Part shown: in pieces, positions 35,601 through 46,877 of the stretch
How the letters are laid out: each line of letters starts with the position of its first letter
Position numbering within the stretch: the stretch's first letter is position 1
Assembly (NCBI GenBank): GCA_033725935.1
Contig: MU867080.1
Span: forward strand, 372,001 to 436,000
DNA: 64,000 nucleotides
Source: Cladorrhinum sp. PSN259
Taxonomy: Eukaryota > Ascomycota > Sordariomycetes > Sordariales > Podosporaceae
Direction: 5' to 3'
Made by a program: the position numbers and the translations under genes
The notes under the pieces: model-generated
Told to the model about the DNA's origin: nothing
Database searches by the model: none
The model's input: only the letters and a program-made list of their open reading frames with translations

Positions 35601-37193
35601 AGCAATAGTCAATCAAAGCATGTATGGACCATCAATGACTTACCCGAAAGCAAGCATATCACCATTACCGCTCATGTTCTTTCCCACCTTGTCACTGATT
35701 TCGAGCCCCATGGCCTTGCTGCGGAGGAGAATTTCGGTAGAAGCAATAGAGCCAGCACCGAGAAAGACGGCCTTTTTTGCATGCACCCACATCAGATCTC
35801 CATGGAGATTAGCCTTGAAGATGTTGCGGTTCCTACCATGCCAGGCAAAGAATACGTGGTAGCCCTCGCCCTTCTCAACCTTTTTGATGTAGCGAACCTC
35901 GCACTGGCAGAACATCTCGGCGCCCCAATTCCATGCGTCAGCCAGATACGTGACCAGAGTTGTGGTTTTGGAGCCATCATTGATGCCCGTAGCATCCTGG
36001 CCCGTCAGAGTTGATGGAGACATCTCAACGCCACAGCTGTTCGGCCCATTGGTGAAGCGAGTAGTCTGTTTTACTCTCCTGAACTTGGTACCGAGGCCCA
36101 GATTGTCGGCTTGTTTTTGGAGCAGTTTTGTCTTGGGGAGCTCTGGCCACTCGGCAGGATACTCCCTAGGTTCAAGAACATTGGCTGCCTTCTGATAGTC
36201 TATGATCGTGATCAGTGAAAGTCAAAGCGGGTAATTGACAGGATGGAAGCATAACTTACACTCGTCCAAGCATTCGGGATTATTTCTGATCTCAGGAGGC
36301 CAAGCCTTCATGGACAGGGTCTCTTTATCAGCCTCCATGAACACATTTGCGTTGATTAGACTCGTTCCACCGAGACCTAAACAGTACATATTAGAATACG
36401 TTGTCTGATAGCGCAGGGAGATTTGCAAGTAGAAGGATAACATACCGTTGCAAACGACTGCATTCTGCCCCTTTCCAAAGATCATGTGATACATGCCTGT
36501 GGGATCACCACCCTCAACACCCTTACCCTTCAGCCACTGAGGGGCGAAGGTACCGGAGTAGTGAAGTTCGCTCATCGAGTCGGAAGTTTCTGTGGGATAT
36601 TCTCCCGGCCACTTCTCACGACCTCGCTCAAGCAGACAAACAGATTGGCCTGTCCTTGCCATGCGTGATGCTGCGACGCCGCCTCCATAGCCGGAGCCTA
36701 TCACTACCACATCATACGAGCTCCGGAGTATCTCGACGGGTTTTGAGATTCGTGGAAACGTCCTGTCATTTCTCCCGTCTGTGTAAGTCCGCGGTTTGCT
36801 CTTCGGTTTATTGTGTGGTGCGGGTTCCTTGCGCTGGGCAACAGCGGGCGAGTCTAATGTTGGTTCGGTTGCCTGACTTTGAATCCCAAGTCCCAAGTCC
36901 TTGGCCGTATTAATGAGAGTAGTGCCACTGAGAGTCGAGATAGGGCGAGGGGCTTGAAGAAAGCTCGAAGTCGATGCGGCCTCAGTCGAAGAGGATGAGC
37001 TTGAATCTGAAGACCGCGGACGTCTACGATTAAGCGTTGCCTCTGTCTCAGTCATATTGTTTGTGGTTCCGTTGGCTTGACCGTCGAGAATGCCAGTGCC
37101 ATCGTGACTCAGGGCGGGAGTCAGAGGAGGTGATAGTACGCCATGAACATGTAATAATCCTGTCGGATTCGATGGTCCCGGCTTATGGTCCAT
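32672..37193 (-). CDS. GMC oxidoreductase fused to alpha/beta hydrolase (cholesterol-oxidase-like)
   Basis: Five exons on the minus strand: 37193-36446, 36376-36260, 36199-35644, 35584-35060 and 34970-32672; 1,414 residues. The N-terminal 150 residues are Ser/Pro-rich and disordered. The FAD-binding motif DVVVIGSGYGGGVAASRMA starts near residue 161, followed by HYPR-like GMC elements and the C-terminal GMC motif VTDASVIPTALGANPFATIT, so residues about 160-730 form one flavoprotein oxidoreductase. The remaining half is an alpha/beta hydrolase: nucleophile elbow AHCMGS (Cys near 1133), acid WVGRDN, histidine GYGHLDGW. Similar fusions are annotated as cholesterol-oxidase-like proteins; substrate here is unknown. 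The first intron is 69 nt and open in frame, so retention would insert 23 residues. Start is the first ATG; the longer frame to 37226 begins at TTG. Confidence 0.85.
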
Positions 37194-40100
37194 GATAGCC
37201 GTTCTCTCGGTGAACCAGTGGCCCAAGAGCTGAATGGTTATTTTTGTTACTCTTGTGAGAGTGCGGCGGTCTCGAGGGACTCGAGGGGCAGAACGGGGCG
37301 TCGTATTCCCCCTCGAACAAGAGATATTCGGTCCGCTTTACTGGAAGAAAAGAGGTTTGTGCTAGAAAATAATAATAATAAAAAATAAAAAAGACGTATG
37401 CGTATGTATGTGAATAGGGATACAAGGTATGTAGAACACAAAGAAACAAGTAGTCGAAGGATCTGAGTAAGGTTGGGATGGGGTGAGATCTTTGATAAAT
37501 CCCGAGTCCTTGACCCTGGGCTAGACCCTCCGTAGCAGAGCTGTACGGCATAGAAACGGCGCCATTCCCATACCGGCGTGGCTTGCCTCGGCCGTCTGCA
37601 TTCTCAAGTTTCTTGGTATCTAGGGCGCAGCATCAGCCCGACATCTGTTCGTCCCATCTCTTGGGGGCTGGGCCGTGCAGTAATCAATTTTCCCCAAAAA
37701 CGAGGTGTGATTGGCCAAGTTCCTTTGGTTCTAGCGGCCAGGCAGATGGTAATGGAGGGTAGCAAAGAGAGGGGGCCGGAATGCTTGCATCAGTGGAGCA
37801 CCAGTAAGAGGCACGGCACAAGGGGGCAATAGCCACTTTGACGGGTTGAAGATGGCAACTACGGTGCCAAGGTTGCAACCAAACCCGGTCAGAGTCCCCT
37901 AGAGACACGATGAGTGGTGCAGGTGTGCCTTGTTGCTGCCTTGTGGTTTCTGTCGTCCTCATGAGCATCATACCACCCGCTTTTCCAAACGGCCAGAAAC
38001 TCAGCCTTGGGATAATGATGTCTTACATTCCATGGATCGACAATTCGCAGTCGCAGACAATCTATCCATATACTCCATTAAAAGATGTGATTCGTTGCTG
38101 TATTTGATCAACGGCCGGGCAAAAGGCCAATTTTGTGCCTTATCCAGTCTCAGGCGTGCGCCTTCATTGCCATTGGGCGGAAAACGAACACCCTTCCCAG
38201 GTGCCAAGATACCACACCGAGCCATCCACTGCCGACGCAACCGGTTCATATCACAACTGCTTTTGAACCTGGTATAGGCCCACACAAAGAGGAATCTTTG
38301 CTGACTCCTTATTACTCGGACCCAAGGGCCGCGGACCATAGCTGATTGGATGCCCTATGGTTTCTTGGAAGCACGACCGTTCCCCTAGTTCAATCCCAGT
38401 CTCATAAAGCAAGAAGGGGATCGGCCCGCTACGCACCCGGAGCAATCATCATGCGTGAGAAGCTGGAGGTCTGCGTAATGACAGCTTAGTGGACGCCTGT
38501 TCTAGATGCCCGAGCGCTGAACATGTGTCGGGCGAGACGGCTAGTCGAAACCCCTTCGTCAACGCCCAACTTGCGCAAGATGGAGTCTGGTTGATAATGG
38601 TGTGCCTCAACGGCAAGGCAAACAGCTAGGGCTGACAATGACGCTCGATTCGCAGGGCTCTTTTGGCAGGGTTCCATTCTACATTGCGACATCGTTAGGA
38701 GCCACAGCCGGCGACACCGCCAGGAACGGAAGTCTGGTCGGCGGTGGTGGATGGAGAGGTGTTGTCGGTACGAAATACGTGATGGAGTTACGAAGGTATG
38801 CACGCGTACTGTGTACAAGGATAGTTCCGGGTGGCATGCAGAACAAAATCTCTCGGGTTTTTGCTCCCCAATTGACTAGCGCTATTGGTCCCGATCATAG
38901 GGTAACTATTAATAAAGCCGTTTTACAACAGTGCGGGCAGCGTCGCACAGCCTCGCTGCTAATACCACATTGCCTGTGAGGTCCCGTCTACCGATTGGCC
39001 AGTTAATTTTGTTGACTCAGGGTCCAGGGTGAAGAAAATGCCAGCCCAGCTCTGGACTTGGACGTCGACGACAATTGTGGTGTCGCACGACAGGGACGGA
39101 AGACGATAAAGACGGATGTGCGGTGACCGAAACAAGGGAGAGATCAGGTGAGGTTGCTTGCGATCCTGATCGAGAAGTTGGAGGGCGGATGGCTGGATAG
39201 GTAGGTAGAGGGATGTCCGGTTCTCTATTTGGTCGATTTAATTAATTCAAGGGAGGCGAGACTGTGGTGGAAATTCACCTCTGTAGCCGTAAGTTACACA
39301 GGAAAGGAATGAGGTCATGGTTGGCTCCGATAGGTGCTGGATATTTTCGGATGCTGTAGTCTCCGAATTGACATTTCTCTCGCCCTTCAGGCCCTGTGTT
39401 GTCGCTTTTTTTATCATGGAAGTCGCGATCATGCCAATTGCTGGCGTTGATTGGCCTCGCTTCCAATTGGGGAAAGAGCCAGGGCAGTTCGTGGTCACCT
39501 GCTGCATCTAGGTTTTCTAGCACAGTGTTCAAGAAAATGGCGTGCTTGGTTCCTTTCATTTTGCAGGTTTTTTGGGTAAAAGAATGCTGGTTTAAACTTT
39601 TGACTTTTTTTGCATTTCTACTCTATATTTAAGTCTATGTTTATTCAATCGGTTTGCTTATTATGCCTCGAATCCGATGACATGCAGCACACCTCCTTCT
39701 CCAATACCAAAGAGAGTGCTTTGGTGAGAACCTTAGGGAAACCAAGACCAACTCCGGGCCTGGAACCCACCACACACACTTTTGGCCCGCCGGCTGTTGG
39801 TAGGGACTTGTGAGCGGCCCAGAAGGGATGCCTTGTGGGAAAGACGCGCACATCAACCCCGATACAGCCTCGACTTCCCCTAATTGCGCCGTTTGCCTGC
39901 TGGAGGAGTGGCTCGCCCATCTACCAATCGAAGGAGAGGAAGACGCCATCCCATTCACGCCCTGCTTTCAACCATGGAAGAGCCTGGAAATATCCGCCAT
40001 CCAGAGTGACCATTCGTAACTTCATGCCCCATTCCTGAAACACCCTGCCAACCACGACCCGAACTCCTAGGACGCCTACGCAACGCAAACAAGCTGGAAA

Positions 40101-40268
40101 GAGAAATCCACACCGAGCCCTCATGGCGTGCCTTGTACTTCATGTACCTCATCACATGGCACGCCGACGCTGGGCTTTCCGCTCGAAGCCGCTCCCACGC
40201 GCCCAGATTGAGTGGCACTTGGGAGGCTTCCAATTCCGCGGCCTGACTATGTCTTCGGCTCAAAAAGC
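37194..40268. other. 3.1 kb spacer between the GMC-hydrolase and GDH genes
   Basis: Upstream of the GMC gene (37194-37560) is an AT-rich putative promoter with an (ATA)n tract near 37366. The middle holds no convincing ORF; a TAGGTAGGTAGAG word lies at 39202. Between about 39800 and 40260, next to the GDH stop, several overlapping open frames on both strands have protein-like composition but are broken by stops and frame changes; this may be a gene relic or simply GDH 3' sequence. Confidence 0.5.
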
Positions 40269-41785
<1,517 letters not shown>

Positions 41786-42334
41786 TGTGATAGGTAGAGT
41801 GAACTGAATATATGGGATAGGAAAATATGGCTATGAAAGGAAAAATATCTGGGGTATCACTTCGTGGGAGGAACGGTTTAAAAGGGACAATGGGAAGAGA
41901 CGAGAGACTGCACGACGAAGGGAAGGGTCGAGTATAATATAGACATCAAGCAAAAGGCTGGTGGTGGGGGGCAAAAGGCCGAATGGCGACGTCGATATGG
42001 GACGACAAGCCAAGTCACCCTGGACCAGTTCTGCCGACAGAAGCGGATCTTTCCTCAGGCTCAAAACAGAGCAGCTCTCAACCTGCCGGTCAACACTGGG
42101 ATGGACGGCGATGGTGACGGGATCCCACATACTGGGGATCCTTGCGCCGAATGAGTGGCCACCTTTGGCGAGGTTTACTCACAAGCCGCGCCGGTTTTCG
42201 CTGTCTTCAAGACACGACACACTTAGAAAACCCCCTGTTGAGTCCTAGCATGTGGAACGACCGCCACGCCCATCAGGTCGTATTTTCTTTTTGCCATACA
42301 TACCATCATGCCTATTTCTCAAAGATGGACAGAC

Positions 42335-42374
42335 GATATCGGCGGTGTATGAGATATTTTTCCCGCAACGGATA
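42335..42374 (+). promoter_or_regulatory. Three GATA sites with 18-bp spacing upstream of GDH
   Basis: GATA occurs at 42335, 42353 and 42371, each exactly 18 bp after the last; the first is part of GATATC and so reads on both strands. The group is about 550 bp upstream of the GDH start codon. Nitrogen regulators of the NIT2/AreA type bind clustered GATA words in fungi; function here is inferred. Confidence 0.4.
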
Positions 42375-43840
42375 GTGCCCCGCGCTGGCTAGTTGAAACC
42401 CTTCCTTTCGTAATGTAATGTTGGACAGTCGTAGTCACATTGTTGGCTAGATTGACACGGTCTCATTGGCCGCCGCCATGGCGGAAAGCTGGGCGATGTC
42501 GTTCAGTGCTCATCTCGGTCTGTGGTGGTTGCGGCGATGGTGGGGGGATGAGGGCTCCAAAGGTGGGAGGGAAAGGGCTCGCGTGCCCGCCCTTGTCGCC
42601 AGAGCACCACAGGCAGCGAACCCCAGTCCAGTTGCCTGCAGCAAGGGTCAAGGTGCCGCCGCGGCGCCACTAGAATGGGGGTCTTCATTCTTATCCGCGC
42701 ACATCGATTGGTCACCTCAGGCTGGGTAAAGCCGGTGGGATGGGGTTGAAAGGGTGGGCGGGAGCTAAACAAAAGACAAAGCCTCCAGCATTGCAGTGGG
42801 TTTCTCGGCGAAAGGCAAAGTAAACGTACAAGAAACTCAACACACCCGGGTGATTTTCGTGTGACTCCGACCTCGCTAGGCCCTCCGCTACTCATGTTCT
42901 CTCACGGCACCCTCGCCTCCGGATCCTGCCGCGTCTTCATCAAAGAGCCAGGACTGGATTCCCCCCTTTTGGGATTGATGCTCGCATGGGTTTCAACCAC
43001 TTGCGTGTCAATGTTTGCTGCTCAGCTCCTCACACGCCGCATTATTCGCTCGAATTGTCATGGTAACTGCTAAGGGATTCTGCTCTGTCCACTGATAGGC
43101 ATTTATTTCAACCTAGCCAACCCCGGTTTCCAGACGCCCACTCTCAGCTAGTTCCTTAACCATTGACCCCCATCCACACCAAGTCTGAAAGTCGCTCAAG
43201 AGTCAATAGTAGCTACTCTCCGTTAACGCTTCCCCAAGAAGAAGCCCGCTTTACCACACCGAGAACGGAATCTGCTGATGCTGAGAGAGCCAACATGGTG
43301 GGAGGATTGATCGGATGCCATCCCATCTTTTAATCATCTCGTCCCCTGCGGCCAGCACCGAATCTCTTAACTGTTAGGAGACTTTTCTCGCATGAGTCCT
43401 TCGCTCTGTGATCACCCCATCAACGCGAGCCCTACTTTGATAATAAGATCTGTAGGATCTCGACTAGATGCTCCATGCCGCTCTCTCCACAAACGGTGTT
43501 CCATCGAATTGAATGCTTCTTTTTGACGTGGATCTTTGGAACAAAATCCACCATCAGCAAGCTAATTCCGGGAATCGATGAAGGTAAGGCATGGTGAGCC
43601 TTGTTTCGGAGTAACAGAGACCGTGAGGCTCTTCAGCTCTGCCGGGTTGGTCCCTACATATTACCTACAACAGGAGATTAAATAACCAATCACTGGTCTT
43701 CACCAAGAAATGCCGCATGGCTTGGGATGTTTTAGTTTCCTTTTCTTTTTTCTTTTTCCTGCAACCTTATCATTCTCTCTCCATTGGACAGCAGCATGCA
43801 TTAGTCTGCGACTCTTCACCATGATGTCTCATCCACTACA

Positions 43841-44041
43841 CTAGGTTCGGCGAACTAGCACCGTACCCATACGTGTGCCGAGGCGGGTTCCGACGGCTTC
43901 CAAAGTCTTGGTGTATTGTTGGCCTTCTCTGAGGATAGTCGGAGGAAAGCCCGAAAGTCCTGTTGAAGACCTTCGGTCATTCCGGAGGTTGGCGAGGTTG
44001 TTGCTGAGGGAGGACGCTCGACGGTTGGTTGGTTTGGACAT
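43841..44041 (-). CDS. Possible small protein, unknown
   Basis: A 66-codon frame starts with ATG at 44041, has an in-frame stop shortly upstream, and shows many C-ending codons over its first third. The product is basic, with Arg/Ser-rich first half and the helix-like segment QQYTKTLEAVGTRLGTRMG near the end. I do not recognise a family. An overlapping open frame on the other strand weakens the case. Confidence 0.28.
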   Translation of the reverse strand: MSKPTNRRASSLSNNLANLRNDRRSSTGLSGFPPTILREGQQYTKTLEAVGTRLGTRMGTVLVRRT

Positions 44042-44807
44042 AACTCCGAATCAGATCACGGGAGCGAAAGCGGAGCGGCATGAGGGCATTGGAGAACGGA
44101 AGCGGCTTTAGTGTTACGATCTGCGTAAGGCGTTAAATTAGTCTAGAACTAGACTCCATGATATCGGTAGGTTCCGCGATGTCGGTGACCTCGCCGGAAG
44201 GGAGCAAGCGGAAGTCTATGTGCTCCTGATATTTGTTACATACATTCCTGCTCCAAGTCCAGACCTTTACTTCTTGGTATTGACATCATAGATCTTGTGA
44301 AATGTGTCGATGTATGTGACGATCAACACGGGATGGATCACGATCCCAGCCGTAATATGACTGTTAATGAAAGATAAGCACTTTGACTGCTTGTCAACAT
44401 CATACACTTGGCGAGAACAGCTTAAACTTTGGAAAATTGACAACTACGTATTCGATAGTTCACGCACGGTATGTATGTCTCTTCTTATTTAGACTAGAAA
44501 TCTCTCACAGCATCGCTGTACATCTCTAGTAAAGACTGAGCATCCATCACGTCTCCTCGTTGCTAAGATCTCAGGTCATCAAATTGCGCGCGTCAGCATG
44601 CCAGACCCGTCACGATGTATCATGATGATAGTGCACACATTCAGGATCCCTAAAGGCGCACTAAACCTACGTTGTTCTCATGTCACCATACATACCCATG
44701 AAATCAAGTATACAAATGAAGGACACTCACTACTCGTACGTAGTAGTACCGACACGTTAAAGCCAAACCCCAGCTGTAACTATATAATAGAAAAAAATAA
44801 TTATATG

Positions 44808-44828
44808 TATATATATATATATATATAT
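44808..44828. repeat. (TA)n microsatellite
   Basis: About ten TA units within an AT-rich stretch of the GDH/RDS1 spacer. Confidence 0.85.
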
Positions 44829-45177
44829 GTACGTCGTAATTTACAAAGCAATACAAGGTTATGAACAAATATACTATACGTGTGTATAGAATAACACACC
44901 TCCATGATGATGGGAACGTCAAGCAAGCAAGTCATGCATTTTTTTTCTTTTTTCAATTATTTAATTTTTTTCACTCTCTGTCTCCCTTCTCGTTCCCTTT
45001 GCTTGTTTTGTTTTTGGACCCTTTCTTACCTCTCATTTATTCCTTACTTTACTGATCAGTCTGTGCAAGATGAGAGGGGGGGTTTATCCGGCTACAGTAA
45101 GGAGTGCTAGTTGACAGCTTATGAAGGAAGAGAGGTACTTTCCTCAACACGACGTAGTATGTACATTAGAGATTGAC

Positions 45178-45214
<37 letters not shown>
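45178..45214. repeat. (CAA)n microsatellite
   Basis: About twelve ACA/CAA units. It lies 640 bp downstream of the Rds1-like gene and is not inside a recognised coding frame. Confidence 0.9.
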
Positions 45215-45855
45215 ACATGGGGTATACGCAGACGCAGACAATACATTTCCTCTCTCAAACACACTCATATTCTCTTTCCTACATTCTATAACTTTGTTTT
45301 TTCCCACTCCCTTTCCCATATATTCCCCCTTCAATTCCTCTATTAGAAGCTCATCAAAACATCATATACACTAACCAAAATACCGCCATGTCATTTCATT
45401 ATTACAGGCAGAGAAGAAACATGAAATGTGACCATGAGAAGGAAAAGGTATATATTGTAGCAGTAGACAGTTAGGTATATAACTCGATAAACAAATATAT
45501 GAGCCCCTAGAAGAAGAGAAGAAGAAGAAAAGATATAAAAAGACATGTAAGAAAATGAGGGGGAAAAAATGGGTTGTGTATGAAAAGAAGTGTTTAGTTT
45601 TTGTTTCTGGTATTTTAAGCGATCCCCGTCTGCGATTCTAAACCGTTGTTTTGTATCTCTCTTCAAGACAACAAAGCTCCCCTAGCAACCAAGCACGAAC
45701 CGACATCTCCAGTCCCTCTTCCGAAGAAAAATTAAATTCAACCACAAACACCCACTTCCCTGGAATCATTAAGGGACAGAGAGAAGGGGGCCGGAATGCA
45801 GGATGTTTGGCTGACTAGCAGTTTGACCACCCGGAAAACCTTTCCTTGCTCTCCC

Positions 45856-46877
45856 TTAAGAAACCTGCATAACCATGGGGCCGGCAACGATGAGATCATC
45901 GGTGAGCTTTCCGTTCAATGGTCCAGCAGTGGCGAGGTTGACGTAGGTGAGACCAGCCAAGTTTTGTGGGACAACACATCCAGTGGCTTGGTTGAACTCG
46001 GTGAAAGCGGTGCTGAGACCGGTGGTGAAGGCACAGTGGGTGGCGGTGCCAGCAGCATCGCTCTGAAGCTGAACAGTTGCGCCGGCCGTGATTGCGGCAG
46101 CGTTCTGTCCTTCGGCCATGGCCAGGGTAGGGAAGGCGGTGAGGATGAGGTTGCTTCCCTCTGGGCAGCTCTCGATGAAGGGAGCGGCGAGAGAGAAAAC
46201 CTGCTTGGCACTCAGGGGGGTGTCAAAGGCCTGTGGAACGGCGACGACCTTGCTGGCGGTGCGGATGAAGGACTGGTGACGGGCCTCGATGGTGAGAATG
46301 CTGCCAGCTGTGGTGAGGATGGAACCATCCGAGATGAGAGATGCGGCCCCAAGGTATGCTGATACACCAACATTCTCGAGAACAGCGGCGGTGCCAACCA
46401 TGCCAGCGGCATCAGTGAAGCCAAAGTTGTACGTGCAAGGCTGAACGGGCTGCACGCCTGCTTGTGCGATGGCGCTCTGGAGTAGGACAACATGCTCTTC
46501 TTCGGTCTTGCCAATTTTGAGGAGGTCGTCAATTTGGCGCTGCTCAAGGCCAAGGGCAAGAAAATCAGCTGCTGGGAAGCGCTCGAAACCTTGTTGATAG
46601 AAGGCAGCCTCGAGCCACTCGAGAGTTAGGGCACTATAGGAACACGGATGTTAGTGTCTGCCAGGATAAACACAAGATAAGGAGGTTCGAGGTAGTCTTA
46701 CAATTGGAGGATATCGATGTCGTTAAGCCCCAACGCCGCAGCAGCCGCATTCTGACGCTTTGCGAACGAGAGCATCTTCATCTGGTTATCGTTCAACTTT
46801 GGTACCGCTGGCAACGCAGATGCAACAGCTGCCAACCCCGCAACAACCGCCCCGAGTGTCCTGGTGATAGAAGGCAT
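45856..46877 (-). CDS. Secreted ferritin-like protein, Rds1 family
   Basis: Two exons on the minus strand: 46877-46702 and 46633-45856; 317 residues. The 68-nt intron is GTAAGA/TATAG. The start ATG at 46877 opens a signal peptide (MPSITRTLGAVVAGLAAVASALP), so the protein probably enters the secretory pathway. The rest matches the ferritin-like fold seen in fungal Rds1/stress-response proteins: a four-helix pattern with acidic residues, including LTLEWLEAAFYQQGFERF, KTEEEHVVLLQSAI and LTIEARHQSFIRT, whose Glu and His would sit in the helix bundle. Rds1 family genes are often stress or nutrient regulated; biochemical function is not established. A longer in-frame start at 46928 is a TTG and is unlikely. 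Confidence 0.88.

Larger units (their letters stand above)
41786..45855. other. 4.1 kb spacer upstream of the GDH gene
   Basis: The first 800 bp should hold the GDH promoter, with three GATA words at 42335, 42353 and 42371. Beyond that there is one possible small gene (43841-44041, minus strand), a (TA)n tract (44808-44828), a (CAA)n tract (45178-45214) and CT-rich or AT-rich stretches near 44940-45060. The end adjoining 45856 is the 3' flank of the Rds1-like gene. No larger coding region is visible. Confidence 0.5.

Noticed and set aside
37194..37226. Longer start of the GMC-hydrolase gene
   Set aside because: The extra codons begin with TTG; the first ATG is at 37193.
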